Below are positions 54,032-63,491 of a DNA stretch of 64,000 bases, in pieces. The stretch is taken from assembly GCA_002270295.1 (NCBI GenBank), contig NISF01000001.1:310001-374000 (forward strand), given 5' to 3'. The notes below the pieces were generated by a model. That model was not told where the DNA came from. It saw only the letters and a list, made by a program, of their open reading frames with translations, and ran no database searches. How positions within the stretch are numbered: position 1 is the first letter of the stretch; each line of letters opens with the position of its first letter. This DNA is from Enterobacter sp. 10-1. Its GTDB lineage: Bacteria > Pseudomonadota > Gammaproteobacteria > Enterobacterales > Enterobacteriaceae. The position numbers and the translations under genes are program-made.

Positions 54032-55408
54032 GTGAAAGACGCGTCAACGCAGTCGGATACCGTAGAACAAAGCGGTCCGATGCTTCATCGCGGTTTACAG
54101 AACCGACATATCCAGCTCATCGCCCTCGGCGGCGCTATCGGCACCGGCCTGTTTCTCGGCATTGGCCCGGCGATTCAAATGGCGGGACCGGCAGTTCTGA
54201 TCGGCTACGCCGTCGCCGGGATCATCGCCTTTCTCATCATGCGCCAGCTTGGCGAAATGGTCGTGGAAGAGCCCGTCTCCGGCTCGTTTGCCCACTTTGC
54301 CTATAAATACTGGGGCCCGTTTGCCGGCTTTCTTTCCGGCTGGAACTACTGGGTGATGTTCGTGCTGGTGGGCATGGCGGAGCTGACCGCCGCCGGCATC
54401 TACATGCAGTACTGGCTTCCGGACGTGCCGACCTGGGTGTGGGCCGCGGTCTTCTTTATTGTCATCAACGCCGTTAACCTCGTGAACGTTCGCCTGTACG
54501 GCGAGGCGGAGTTCTGGTTTGCGTTGATTAAAGTGCTGGCGATTGTCGGGATGATCGGCTTCGGCCTGTGGATGCTGTTTGGCGGCCACGGCGGCAGCAA
54601 CGCGGGATTCGATAACCTGTGGCGTCACGGCGGCTTCCTGGCCACCGGCTGGCATGGCCTGGTGATGTCGCTGGCGGTGATTATGTTCTCCTTTGGCGGC
54701 CTCGAACTGATCGGCATTACCGCAGCGGAAGCGCAGAACCCGGAAAAGAGCATTCCGAAAGCGGTGAACCAGGTGGTCTACCGTATCCTGCTGTTCTATA
54801 TCGGTTCGCTGGTGGTGCTGCTGGCGCTCTATCCGTGGGTGGATATCAAATCTGACAGCAGCCCGTTCGTGATGATTTTTCATAATCTCGACAGTAACGT
54901 GGTAGCTTCTGCGCTCAATTTCGTCATCCTGGTGGCCTCGCTGTCGGTCTATAACAGCGGCGTGTATTCCAACAGCCGGATGCTGTTCGGCCTGTCGGTG
55001 CAGGGCAACGCGCCGAAGTTTCTCGCCCGGGTCAGCAAGCGCGGCGTGCCGGTCAACTCCCTGATCCTCTCCGGGGTGATCACCTCCCTGGTGGTGCTGC
55101 TCAACTACCTGCTGCCGCAAAAGGCGCTGGGCCTGCTGATGGCGCTGGTGGTGGCGACGCTGCTGTTGAACTGGATAATGATCTGCATGGCGCATCTGAA
55201 ATTCCGCGCCGCGCAGCGTCGTAAGGGGCGGGAGTCGAAGTTTAAGGCGCTGCTGGCGCCAGGCGGAAACTACCTCTGCATCGCCTTCCTGGCGCTGATT
55301 CTGGTGCTGATGTGCACTATCGACGGAATGCGGCTGTCGGCCATTCTGCTGCCGGTGTGGATCCTGTTCCTGTTTATCGTCTTCAGGCTGCTGCGCCGCC
55401 CGGCGTAA
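54032..55408 (+). CDS. pheP: PheP, phenylalanine:H+ symporter
   Basis: A 458-residue inner-membrane amino-acid permease of the APC family with 12 helices. The HRGLQNRHIQLIALGGAIGTGLFLG start and the EEPVSGSFAHFAYKYWGPFAGFLSGWNYWV segment are practically identical to E. coli PheP as I remember it. It imports phenylalanine. The start is a GTG at 54032 behind AGGGGA. It stands alone, ended by a terminator. Confidence 0.95.
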   Translation: MKDASTQSDTVEQSGPMLHRGLQNRHIQLIALGGAIGTGLFLGIGPAIQMAGPAVLIGYAVAGIIAFLIMRQLGEMVVEEPVSGSFAHFAYKYWGPFAGFLSGWNYWVMFVLVGMAELTAAGIYMQYWLPDVPTWVWAAVFFIVINAVNLVNVRLYGEAEFWFALIKVLAIVGMIGFGLWMLFGGHGGSNAGFDNLWRHGGFLATGWHGLVMSLAVIMFSFGGLELIGITAAEAQNPEKSIPKAVNQVVYRILLFYIGSLVVLLALYPWVDIKSDSSPFVMIFHNLDSNVVASALNFVILVASLSVYNSGVYSNSRMLFGLSVQGNAPKFLARVSKRGVPVNSLILSGVITSLVVLLNYLLPQKALGLLMALVVATLLLNWIMICMAHLKFRAAQRRKGRESKFKALLAPGGNYLCIAFLALILVLMCTIDGMRLSAILLPVWILFLFIVFRLLRRPA

Positions 55409-55414
55409 CGCCCG

Positions 55415-55438
55415 CGGCTCCGTCGTCCGGCGGAGCCG
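55415..55438 (+). terminator. Terminator after pheP
   Basis: CGGCTCCG and CGGAGCCG form a perfect 8-bp stem with an 8-base loop, followed by TTACCCTTTATT. Confidence 0.75.
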
Positions 55439-55496
55439 TTACCCTTTATTGTGATCTTCTTCGCGCTTAGCGCATTTGCTTAAGGATCTTCTTTTT

Positions 55497-55540
55497 GTAA
55501 TCGATTACTTTGTTTGTCGAGCGGTTTTGTAATCGATTAC
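55497..55540. promoter_or_regulatory. Paired LacI-type operators before the sugar operon
   Basis: GTAATCGATTAC, a perfect 12-bp palindrome, occurs twice (55497-55508 and 55529-55540), with 32 bases between equivalent positions, about three helical turns. Both copies are also flanked by TTTT and TTT. They lie just upstream of the MFS gene, overlapping its probable promoter. The LacI regulator encoded at 59759 is the natural candidate to bind them. Confidence 0.75.
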
Positions 55541-55558
55541 TTTTTGAGGGCGGTCAAA

Positions 55559-56800
55559 ATGGTATCAACAGCTGAAGGTCGTGAAAGTGCCCGCGTACAG
55601 CACCGGTTTCTGGTGCCGCGCCTGTCGTTAATGATGTTTATGCAATTCTTTATCTGGGGGAGCTGGTCGGTCACCCTCGGCCTGGTGATGACGCGCTACG
55701 ATATGGCGCTGCTGATCGGCGATGCGTTCTCTGCCGGGCCGATTGCCTCAATTTTATCGCCGTTTGTGCTGGGGATGCTGGTCGATCGCTTCTTCCCGTC
55801 GCAGAAGGTGATGGCGGTGATGCACCTGGCGGGGGCGGCGATCCTGTGGTTTGTCCCGCAGGCGCTGGTTGCGCAAAACGGCGCGCTGCTGATCGGCCTG
55901 CTGTTTGGCTATACGCTGTGCTATATGCCGACGCTGGCGCTGACCAATAATATCGCTTTCCACAGCCTGGCGAACGTCGATAAAACCTTCCCGGTGGTGC
56001 GCGTCTTCGGCACCATCGGCTGGATTATCGCCGGGATCTGTATCGGCGTCACCGGTATTTCCAACACCACCGCCATCTTCAGCCTTGCGGCGCTGTGCTC
56101 GGTGGCGCTGGCGCTCTACAGCCTGACGTTGCCCCATACGCCGGCGCCGGCGAAGGGGATGCCGGTAAAGCTGCGCGATCTGCTCTGTGCCGACGCCTTT
56201 GCGCTGCTGAAAACGCGCCACTTCTTTATCTTCTGCCTGTGCGCCACGCTGATCTCCATTCCGCTGGGGACCTACTACGCCTACACCGCCTCATACCTGG
56301 CGGATGCCGGCGTGGCTGACGTCAGCACCGCGATGTCGTTCGGCCAGATGTCGGAAATCTTCTTTATGCTGGTGATCCCGCTGCTGTTCCGCCGTCTCGG
56401 GGTGAAATATATGCTGCTGGTGGGGATGATGGCGTGGTTCGTACGCTACGCCTTCTTTGCCCTTGGCGTCAGCGAAGAGGGGCGCTTCCTGCTTTATCTC
56501 GGCATCCTGCTGCACGGCGTGTGCTACGACTTTTTCTTTGTCGTCGGCTTTATCTATACCGACAGGGTGGCGGGGGAAAAGGTAAAAGGCCAGGCGCAGA
56601 GCATGATCGTGATGTTCACCTACGGCATCGGCATGCTGCTCGGTTCGCAAATCTCCGGGGCGCTGTATAACCAGCTGGTTGCCGGACAGGCCGTACCGCA
56701 GGCGTGGGTCACCTTCTGGTGGATCCCGGCGATCGCGGCGGCCGTTATCGCACTGATTTTCCTTTTCTCTTTCCAGTATCGTGAGAAAGAGCAGCATTAA
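55559..56800 (+). CDS. MFS transporter of the nucleoside:H+ symporter family (NupG/YegT-like)
   Basis: A 413-residue inner-membrane protein with about 12 helices. The segments LSLMMFMQFFIWGSWSVTLGLVM and VVRVFGTIGWIIAGI place it in the nucleoside:H+ symporter family with NupG, XapB and YegT. It lies 17 bases before an isomerase and a dehydrogenase gene, so its substrate is probably a sugar or glycoside for those enzymes rather than a free nucleoside. I chose ATG 55559 behind GAGGG; an earlier start at 55514 would lie inside the operator. Confidence 0.88.
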   Translation: MVSTAEGRESARVQHRFLVPRLSLMMFMQFFIWGSWSVTLGLVMTRYDMALLIGDAFSAGPIASILSPFVLGMLVDRFFPSQKVMAVMHLAGAAILWFVPQALVAQNGALLIGLLFGYTLCYMPTLALTNNIAFHSLANVDKTFPVVRVFGTIGWIIAGICIGVTGISNTTAIFSLAALCSVALALYSLTLPHTPAPAKGMPVKLRDLLCADAFALLKTRHFFIFCLCATLISIPLGTYYAYTASYLADAGVADVSTAMSFGQMSEIFFMLVIPLLFRRLGVKYMLLVGMMAWFVRYAFFALGVSEEGRFLLYLGILLHGVCYDFFFVVGFIYTDRVAGEKVKGQAQSMIVMFTYGIGMLLGSQISGALYNQLVAGQAVPQAWVTFWWIPAIAAAVIALIFLFSFQYREKEQH

Positions 56801-56817
56801 TTATTTCGGAGGTGGTG

Positions 56818-57846
56818 ATGAGAACTATCAAGGGGCCGGGCATTTTTCTGGCGCAGTTTATCGGCGCGCAGCCGCCGTTTAACACCCTCGACGGGCTGGC
56901 GGAGTGGGCCGCGGGTCTGGGCTATCGCGCGCTGCAGATCCCGTGCAATCATCCGGCGATCTTTGACCTTGAGCAGGCGGCCGCCAGCCAGACCTACTGC
57001 GACGACGTTAAGGGGCGGCTGGCGGATCGCGGGCTGGTGATTAGCGAGCTGTCTACGCATCTGGAAGGGCAGCTGGTGGCGGTGCATCCGGCGTACGACG
57101 CGGCGTTTGATGGCTTTGCGCCCTCGGCGCTGCGCGGAAATCCGCAGGCGCGTCAGCGGTGGGCCAGCGAAAAGGTGAAACAGGCGGCGATCGCTTCCGG
57201 GCGATTAGGCCTGGCGGCGCACGCCACGTTTTCCGGGGCGCTGGCGTGGCCCTATTTTTACCCCTGGCCGCCGCACAACCCGCAGCTGCTTGAAGACGCG
57301 TTTAGCGAACTGGCCCGCCGCTGGCGGCCGATCCTCGATTGCTTTGACGAGCAGGGGGTGGATCTGTGTTACGAAATTCATCCCGGCGAAGATCTGCACG
57401 ATGGCGTGACCTTTGAGCGTTTTCTGCAGCTGGTTGATAACCACCCGCGCTGCAATATGCTCTATGACCCCAGCCATCTGCATTTACAGCAGATGGACTA
57501 TCTGGCCTACATCGACATCTATCATCAGCGGATAAAAGCCTTCCACGTCAAAGACGCGGAGTTCCGCCGCGACAGCCGCTGCGGCGTTTACGGCGGCTAC
57601 CAGAACTGGCTCCAGCGGGCGGGGCGCTTCCGCTCGCCGGGGGACGGGGAGATCGATTTTAAGCGTATTTTTAGCAAGCTCGCCGAGTATGACTATGCGG
57701 GCTGGGCGGTGCTGGAGTGGGAGTGCTGCCTGAAAGAGGCGGAAGCCGGCGCCCGTGAGGGCAGCGAATTTATCCGCCGCCATATCATTCCGGTCTCCGG
57801 GCGCGCGTTTGACGATTTTGCCGCAGGAAGCGAGGTGCAGGGATGA
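56818..57846 (+). CDS. Sugar phosphate isomerase/epimerase (AP-endonuclease-2 TIM barrel)
   Basis: A 342-residue protein of the xylose-isomerase-like TIM-barrel family. Likely metal ligands lie in YEIHPGEDLHDG (Glu at about 185), MLYDPSHLHL (Asp), FHVKDAEF (His) and VLEWEC (Glu), the usual E-D-H-E series. Members isomerise or epimerise 3-keto sugars or inososes. The stop codon overlaps the ATG of the next gene (ATGA). I chose ATG 56818, five bases after GGAGG; two GTGs directly before it overlap the ribosome site. Confidence 0.85.
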   Translation: MRTIKGPGIFLAQFIGAQPPFNTLDGLAEWAAGLGYRALQIPCNHPAIFDLEQAAASQTYCDDVKGRLADRGLVISELSTHLEGQLVAVHPAYDAAFDGFAPSALRGNPQARQRWASEKVKQAAIASGRLGLAAHATFSGALAWPYFYPWPPHNPQLLEDAFSELARRWRPILDCFDEQGVDLCYEIHPGEDLHDGVTFERFLQLVDNHPRCNMLYDPSHLHLQQMDYLAYIDIYHQRIKAFHVKDAEFRRDSRCGVYGGYQNWLQRAGRFRSPGDGEIDFKRIFSKLAEYDYAGWAVLEWECCLKEAEAGAREGSEFIRRHIIPVSGRAFDDFAAGSEVQG

Positions 57847-58994
57847 TTCAGGTCGGCATTATTGGCAGCGGGTTTATCGGCCCGGCGCATATTGAGGCGC
57901 TGCGCCGGGTAGGCGATATAGAGGTGGTGGCGCTGGGCGACCATAGCCTGGCGCAGGCGGAGCAAAAGGCCCGGCAGCTGAACGTAGCCCATGCTTACGG
58001 CAGCGTCGAAAGCCTGCTGGCTCATCCGGGCCTGCAGGTGGTGCATAATTGTACGCCGAACCATCTGCATGCTGAGATTAATCGCCAGATCCTGCGCGCC
58101 GGGCTGCACGTATTCTCGGAAAAGCCGCTATGCATGCTGCCGGAAGAGGCGCGCGAGCTGGTGGCGCTGGCGGAAAAGGCCGGGGTGGTGCACGGCGTGA
58201 GCTTTGTCTACCGCCAGTATGCGATGGTTCAGCAGGCGGCCAGCATGATCCGTGAGGGCCTGGTCGGGCGGCTGTTTTCGGCGCACGGCGGCTATTTACA
58301 GGACTGGATGCTGCTGCAAACGGACTACAACTGGCGGGTGGAGTCGGCGCTGGGCGGGGCGTCACGGGCGATGGCGGATATTGGCTCGCACTGGTGCGAT
58401 ACGGTGCAGTTTATGACCGGACGCCGCATCACCGAGGTGATGGCCGACCTCTCTACGGTATGGCCGACCCGCCGGGCGGCTTCGCAAGGCGATGCGACCT
58501 TCGGCCAGCAGGATGACGGCCAGGGCGACGAGGAGCGGGCGGTGGATACCGAAGATCGGGGATCGGTGCTGGTGCGCTTTGATGACGGCAGCAAAGGCTG
58601 CTTCAGCGTCTCGCAGGTGAGCGCCGGCAGGAAGAATCAGCTGACGGTTGAAATCAGCGGCAGCGCCTGCGCCCTGGCGTGGGATCAGGAGATCCCCCAG
58701 CGGCTATGGGTCGGCCAGCGCGGGCAGCCAAACCAGATCCTAAGCGATGACCCGGCCTTGATGCAGCGGGACGTTGCCGGCAGCGCGCACTTCCCCGCCG
58801 GTCATATCGAAGGCTGGCCCGACGCCTTCAAAAACATGATGCTGAGCTTCTACCAGGCGGTGCGCGTCGGGGCAATGCCGGATGCGCGCTCCCGGCGGTT
58901 CGCATCGTTTTATGAAGGGGCGGACGTGATGTATATCGTTGATGCTATTTTGCGCAGCCATCAGCAGCAGCGCTGGGTCAGCGTCGAGAGGTAG
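57843..58994 (+). CDS. Gfo/Idh/MocA-family oxidoreductase
   Basis: A 383-residue NAD(P)-dependent sugar dehydrogenase. The N-terminal Rossmann fold shows VGIIGSGFIGPAHIEAL (residues 3-19), and SEKPLCMLPEEARELV contains the conserved EKP motif with the catalytic Lys. The C-terminal part has GSHWCDTVQFMTG with the conserved His. It probably oxidises a sugar or cyclitol hydroxyl, with the coupled isomerase acting on the keto product. An insert (about residues 210-240, rich in Asp, Gly and Gln) is typical of the glycosyl-oxidising members. Confidence 0.9.
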   Translation: MIQVGIIGSGFIGPAHIEALRRVGDIEVVALGDHSLAQAEQKARQLNVAHAYGSVESLLAHPGLQVVHNCTPNHLHAEINRQILRAGLHVFSEKPLCMLPEEARELVALAEKAGVVHGVSFVYRQYAMVQQAASMIREGLVGRLFSAHGGYLQDWMLLQTDYNWRVESALGGASRAMADIGSHWCDTVQFMTGRRITEVMADLSTVWPTRRAASQGDATFGQQDDGQGDEERAVDTEDRGSVLVRFDDGSKGCFSVSQVSAGRKNQLTVEISGSACALAWDQEIPQRLWVGQRGQPNQILSDDPALMQRDVAGSAHFPAGHIEGWPDAFKNMMLSFYQAVRVGAMPDARSRRFASFYEGADVMYIVDAILRSHQQQRWVSVER

Positions 58995-59003
58995 CGTGGG
59001 GAT

Positions 59004-59028
59004 AATGCGCCGCCTGAGGCGGCGCATT
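59004..59028. terminator. Bidirectional hairpin between convergent genes
   Basis: AATGCGCCGCC and GGCGGCGCATT form a perfect 11-bp stem with a TGA loop between the oxidoreductase gene and the convergent lipoprotein gene. No clear T run on either side. Confidence 0.6.
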
Positions 59029-59034
59029 GACGGG

Positions 59035-59451
59035 CTATTTCACGCCGAGATAGCCATCGAGATAGGCGGCGGAAAGCTCGCGGCCAAACAGCTGCGCGTC
59101 TTTATCCTCCATCGATGAAGTCCACTTATCGTCAGACTTACGGTCAAAAGAGTGCTCGGTCTTCGTCCCCTGGCTGGCCTGCTGCTTAATCTGCTCGGCC
59201 CTGCTTCTGGCGTCGCTTTCACTCATTCCCGCCGCGCGATCCTCTTTGCCGAGCTGATAGATTTTACTGAACGTCGGCAGATTTAAGCGGTAATTATCCT
59301 GGACATTGACGGCAAAATTACCGCCGACAAAATCGGAGCGATGGGAGACAAAATAGTAGGCGTGGCGCTCGGGGGAAGGCTTTGAGGCGCTGCAGCCGGA
59401 AAGAACGGCCGCCGCGCAGGCGATGGCGATAATCGTTGATTTTAATTTCAT
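59035..59451 (-). CDS. Exc2-family lipoprotein
   Basis: A 138-residue lipoprotein: signal KLKSTIIAIACAAAVLSGCSASK with lipobox LSGC (Cys20), followed by a charged helical region with YRLNLPTFSKIYQLGKEDRAAGMS and a C-terminal YLDGYLGVK. It resembles the Exc2 family, named after plasmid entry-exclusion proteins of the ColE1 type. A chromosomal member with another, envelope-related job is also possible. It stands alone between convergent and divergent genes. The ATG at 59451 follows GTTACAAT, with only a weak ribosome site. Confidence 0.7.
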   Translation of the reverse strand: MKLKSTIIAIACAAAVLSGCSASKPSPERHAYYFVSHRSDFVGGNFAVNVQDNYRLNLPTFSKIYQLGKEDRAAGMSESDARSRAEQIKQQASQGTKTEHSFDRKSDDKWTSSMEDKDAQLFGRELSAAYLDGYLGVK

Positions 59452-59758
59452 TGTAACATCATCCCTAACTATGAGTGGTTTAACTATTTGAAACTTAATA
59501 ATTATTAATTAATCGGAGGCGTAAATAACGCTCTGTTTTTATCTTCTTTTGGACCTATTTTGCATAAAAAAAAGACAGCGTAAACGGCAGAAGAGAATAG
59601 CCCTGATAATTGATAGTTTTTCGCCGCAGCCGCAGCGGCGAACGATTTTACGGCCCGGGCGGGCCATCGCGCCGTTCCCGACGATGCTGGATGCCTGCGG
59701 CACGCTCATTTATGATAGCCTGCGTCATATTACGCTTATCGCAGGAAGTGCAGCCCCT

Positions 59759-60739
59759 ATGTCAATTCAGAAAATTGCTCGTCTGGCGGGCGTCTCGGTG
59801 GCGACGGTATCGCGCGTGCTCAATAACAGCGAGACCGTTAAAGAGAAAAATCGCGAGCGCGTGCTGCAGGCAATTGCGGAAAGCAACTATCAGCCCAATC
59901 TGCTGGCCCGCCAGCTGCGCACCGCCCGCAGCTATATGATCCTGGTGATGGTCTCAAATATCGCCAATCCCTTTTGCGCCGAGGTGGTGAAGGGGATAGA
60001 AGAAGAGGCCGAAAAGCACGGTTATCGTATTTTACTCTGCCATTCCGGCTCCGATTTGGCGCGCTCGACCTCCGGATTACGGCTGCTCTCCGGGAAAATG
60101 GTTGATGGCGTCATTACGATGAACGCGCTCGCCAGCCTGCCGGAGCTGACCACGCTTATCGGCGACGCGCCCTGGGTGCAGTGCGCCGAATACGCCGATG
60201 CCGGCAATATCTCCTGCGTGGGGATTAACGATCTTGATGCGGCCCAGGGGGCGGTGCTGCGCCTGGCGGAGAGCGGTCGTCAGCGTATCGCCCTGATTAA
60301 CCACGATCTGAGCTATCGCTACGCCCGCCTGCGCGAGCGCGGCTATAAAAGCGTGCTGCACGTGCGGGATCTCAGCTATCAGCAGGTGGCCTATGCCAGC
60401 GAACTCAGCGCGGCGGCCGGCAAAGCGGCGATGGAAACCCTGCTGGCGGCGAAAGAGCGGCCTGATGCGGTTTTCGCGGTGGCGGATTCACTGGCCGCCG
60501 GCGCGCTGCGGGCTATTGCCCAGGCCGGGCTGCGGGTTCCGGAAGATATTGCGGTGATCGGTTTTGATGGGACCGAGCTGGCGGAGATGGTCTCGCCCCA
60601 GCTGACCACCGTTGAGCAGCCCTCGCGCGATATTGGCCGCACGGCGGTGACCCTGCTGCTGAAGAAAATCGATAACCCGACGGCGGAAGCCGAGCGGGTG
60701 ATGATGGACTGGCGCGTGATTATCCGCGCCAGTGCCTGA
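59759..60739 (+). CDS. LacI-family regulator, probable repressor of the MFS-isomerase-dehydrogenase operon
   Basis: A 326-residue LacI/GalR-type regulator. The headpiece reads IQKIARLAGVSVATVSRVLNNSETVKEK and the hinge helix follows with NLLARQLRTARSYMI. The effector domain includes VSNIANPFCAEVVKGIEEEAEKHGY and AVIGFDGTELAEMV. The likely operators are the paired GTAATCGATTAC sites before the MFS gene. I chose ATG 59759 at the start of the headpiece, with AGGAAG upstream; a longer frame to 59549 has no homology-like features. It converges with ybdG, separated by 2 bases. Confidence 0.9.
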   Translation: MSIQKIARLAGVSVATVSRVLNNSETVKEKNRERVLQAIAESNYQPNLLARQLRTARSYMILVMVSNIANPFCAEVVKGIEEEAEKHGYRILLCHSGSDLARSTSGLRLLSGKMVDGVITMNALASLPELTTLIGDAPWVQCAEYADAGNISCVGINDLDAAQGAVLRLAESGRQRIALINHDLSYRYARLRERGYKSVLHVRDLSYQQVAYASELSAAAGKAAMETLLAAKERPDAVFAVADSLAAGALRAIAQAGLRVPEDIAVIGFDGTELAEMVSPQLTTVEQPSRDIGRTAVTLLLKKIDNPTAEAERVMMDWRVIIRASA

Positions 60740-60741
60740 GG

Positions 60742-61986
60742 TCAGGAGCCGATGCTCCCGGCCAGCGAGCGAATGTCGTTGCCGGTAGGCGACTGGTGAA
60801 TGCGCAGGCCAAACTCGTCGACCACGGCGAAGATGTGGTCGAAGATATCGGCCTGAATGCTCTCATATTCCGCCCAGACCACGGTGTTGGTGAAGCAGTA
60901 GATCTCAATCGGCAGGCCGTTGGCATCCGGGGCCAGCTGGCGCACCATCATCGTCATATCTTTACGCAGCCGCGGATGGTTGCGTAAGTACTCCTGCAAA
61001 TAGGCGCGGAAGGTGCCGATATTGGTCATCTTGCGCAGGTTCAGCACCGAGAGATCGGCGGCATTTTGCTGATTCCACAGGCTGATCTCCTCATGCCGCG
61101 AGTTCATATAGGGTTTCAGCAGCTTTGCCTGAATTAACCGCTGCTGCTCCTGCTCATCGAGAAAATGGATGCTGGTGGTGTCAATATTCAGGCTGCGCTT
61201 AATTCGGCGACCGCCGGAGGCTGACATTCCGCTCCAGTTTTTAAAGGAGTCAGAAACCAGCGACCAGGTCGGCACGGTGGTGATGGTATTATCCCAGTTG
61301 CGGACTTTTACCGTCGTCAGGCCAATATCGATAACCGCGCCGTCGGCGCCGTATTTCGGCATTTCCAGCCAGTCGCCGAGCTTGAGCATGTCGTTGGCGG
61401 AGAGCTGGATGCCGGCGACCAGGCCGAGAATAGGGTCCTTAAATACCAGCATCAGGACCGCGGCCATTGCGCCAAGGCCGCTAATCAGAATAGCCGGCGA
61501 CTGACCAATCAGCAGTGAAATCACCAGAATCCCGATGATAATGGCGCTGACCAGCTTAATGCCCTGGAATATGCCCTTCAGCGGCAGCTGCGACGCGGTG
61601 GCGAATTTTTGCGAGAGATTGAATACCACGTCCAGCAGCGAAAAGAAGGACAGCAGGGCATATATCATCACCCACAGCTGAGCGCAGGTGGTTAATATGT
61701 CGGCGGCTTCGCTGCCTTTTTGCAGCCACAGAACCGCCTGCACGTTGACGATAATCCCCTGGAGGGTAAAGGCCAGCCGGTGAAACAGCTTGTTCTGGGT
61801 AATGATTTGCAGCCACAGGTGGCTGCTGGCCTGCGCGCGCTTTTCGAAGGTCCGTAGCACTACCTTATGCAATATAAGATGGACGATGATTGCGGTCAGA
61901 AAAATAATGCCGAAGATAATAATGAGCGAGGTCGTAGGGGTAATTTTGATGCCTGCTGCGGCGATTTGCGATATTAATTCCTGCAT
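60742..61986 (-). CDS. ybdG: YbdG/MscM, miniconductance mechanosensitive channel
   Basis: A 414-residue inner-membrane channel of the MscS superfamily. Five hydrophobic segments precede the MscS pore helix and beta domain ([39 protein letters not shown], about residues 160-200). The cytoplasmic part contains [25 protein letters not shown] and the C-terminal [14 protein letters not shown], all as in E. coli YbdG. It opens on osmotic downshock to release solutes. I chose ATG 61986, five bases after AAAGGAGA. A perfect hairpin lies directly upstream of the ribosome site. Confidence 0.95.
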   Translation of the reverse strand: MQELISQIAAAGIKITPTTSLIIIFGIIFLTAIIVHLILHKVVLRTFEKRAQASSHLWLQIITQNKLFHRLAFTLQGIIVNVQAVLWLQKGSEAADILTTCAQLWVMIYALLSFFSLLDVVFNLSQKFATASQLPLKGIFQGIKLVSAIIIGILVISLLIGQSPAILISGLGAMAAVLMLVFKDPILGLVAGIQLSANDMLKLGDWLEMPKYGADGAVIDIGLTTVKVRNWDNTITTVPTWSLVSDSFKNWSGMSASGGRRIKRSLNIDTTSIHFLDEQEQQRLIQAKLLKPYMNSRHEEISLWNQQNAADLSVLNLRKMTNIGTFRAYLQEYLRNHPRLRKDMTMMVRQLAPDANGLPIEIYCFTNTVVWAEYESIQADIFDHIFAVVDEFGLRIHQSPTGNDIRSLAGSIGS

Positions 61987-61998
61987 AACGTCTCCTTT

Positions 61999-62029
61999 AC
62001 ATCCAGCGGTTATGATGACCGCTGGATGT
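61999..62029 (-). promoter_or_regulatory. Perfect hairpin directly upstream of the ybdG ribosome site
   Basis: ACATCCAGCGGT and ACCGCTGGATGT form a 12-bp stem with a 7-base loop, ending 3 bases before AAAGGAG. In a ybdG transcript it would be part of the leader next to the Shine-Dalgarno site; it could also be the 3' hairpin of the upstream MFS gene on the same strand. Confidence 0.6.
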
Positions 62030-62063
62030 CTATTATGCAAATCTCCGGTTACGCGCCGATGAA

Positions 62064-63491
62064 CTATGAGGCGGCGACCAGCGGGCGAATATTAAGATGG
62101 TGACGCAGGCGCAGCGCGATGGCGCCGAGTAGCAGCATCATCACGACCTCAACCGCCAGAAAGTCGATCAGCGCCAGCGCGTAGTCGCCGCCGCTGCGCC
62201 GGGCGAGGGCTAAAAAGAGCGAACCCAGCAGCGCCGGGCCCAACCCCAGCGAGGCCTGCTGAAGCGTGCTGAGGATCGCGCTGCCGGCCCCCGCGTCGCT
62301 GGCGCTAATATCGCGCATCCCGATACGGTAAAAGCTGTTCACGATCAGCGCCTGGCCATAGCCGACCAGCACGGTGGAAGGGACCAGCGCCAGCGCCGAG
62401 GTGCGGGTGCCGAAATGATAAAAGGTCGCCATCAGCAGCAGCAGGCCGATAATCTGCACAGTCAGGCCGATCAGCAAAATTCGCCCCATGCTGTAGCGGG
62501 CAATCAGCTTTGGCGCGTACAGCGCGGAGACGAAATAGGCCACCCCAAGGGCGATAAAGCTGTTGCCCGACTGCCACGGCGCCATGCCCATTCCGGCCTG
62601 CATGGTCAGCGCCATGCAGAACATAAAGCCGGACCAGGCGCTGAAAAACAGCAGGGCGGTTGCCATGCCGAAGCGGATGCTGGTGAGCCTGAGCAGGCGA
62701 GGAGGCAGCAGCGGCTGCTCGCCGCGACGCTGTTTGCGCAGCGCGCTTACGCGCATCCATGCCAGCAGCGGCAGCACCGCCGCCAGCATCAGCTGCAGCG
62801 TCCACGGCCAGTGCAGCTCCGGCCCCAGCGCCATCGGGAACAGCAGGCAGCAGAGGATCAGCGCCAGGCTGAAGGTGCCCTGCCAGTCGATTCTGGAGCG
62901 CCCTTCGCGGCGCGTTTCCGGTACGTAGCGGCGGCTGAAAGCCAGCACCAGCAGGCAGATTGGCACGTTGATAAAGAACGCGTTGCGCCAGCCCAGCCCG
63001 GCAATATCCGCCGACACCAGCCAGCCGCCGCCCATCTGGCCGACGATAAACGCAATCCCGCCGATGCCGCCATAGAGGCTGATGGCGCGCGCGTGGGCGG
63101 TGCCCTTGAGGGTTACGTGCAGGGTGGCGAGGATCTGCGGGACGATCAGCGCCGCCCCGGCGCCCTGCAGCGTACGGGCCGCCAGCAGCGCGCCGATGGA
63201 GTTGGCCATCCCGCAGAGCAGCGAAGCGACGCCAAACAGCGTCACGCCCCACATAAACAGGCGCCGGCGACCGTAGTTATCGCCAAGCTTGCTGCCCATC
63301 GCCAGGCACACGGCAAAAGCGACGCCGTAGAGCGCGACGATCAGCTCCAGCTGGGTGGCGCTGGCGTCCAGCGAGCGGGTGATTGAATCCAGCGCGACGT
63401 TGGTAATTGAGGTATCGATCAGCGGCAGCATCTGACCGGTCAACAGCAGAAATAAACCGGCGCGGCCGGGTGAAACAGCAGACGAATTCAT
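62064..63491 (-). CDS. MFS drug-exporter-like transporter (DHA2 type, 14 helices)
   Basis: A 475-residue inner-membrane protein with about 14 helices. [12 protein letters not shown] on helix 1 (motif D1-like) and [14 protein letters not shown] after helix 2 (motif A) are typical of the DHA2 drug:H+ antiporters, as is [15 protein letters not shown] with motif C-like [10 protein letters not shown]. It probably exports a drug or metabolite. I chose ATG 63491, behind GGAGA; an ATG 21 bases upstream has none. It is divergent from a transcription regulator gene, so the two probably form a regulator-exporter pair. Confidence 0.9.
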   Translation of the reverse strand: MNSSAVSPGRAGLFLLLTGQMLPLIDTSITNVALDSITRSLDASATQLELIVALYGVAFAVCLAMGSKLGDNYGRRRLFMWGVTLFGVASLLCGMANSIGALLAARTLQGAGAALIVPQILATLHVTLKGTAHARAISLYGGIGGIAFIVGQMGGGWLVSADIAGLGWRNAFFINVPICLLVLAFSRRYVPETRREGRSRIDWQGTFSLALILCCLLFPMALGPELHWPWTLQLMLAAVLPLLAWMRVSALRKQRRGEQPLLPPRLLRLTSIRFGMATALLFFSAWSGFMFCMALTMQAGMGMAPWQSGNSFIALGVAYFVSALYAPKLIARYSMGRILLIGLTVQIIGLLLLMATFYHFGTRTSALALVPSTVLVGYGQALIVNSFYRIGMRDISASDAGAGSAILSTLQQASLGLGPALLGSLFLALARRSGGDYALALIDFLAVEVVMMLLLGAIALRLRHHLNIRPLVAAS

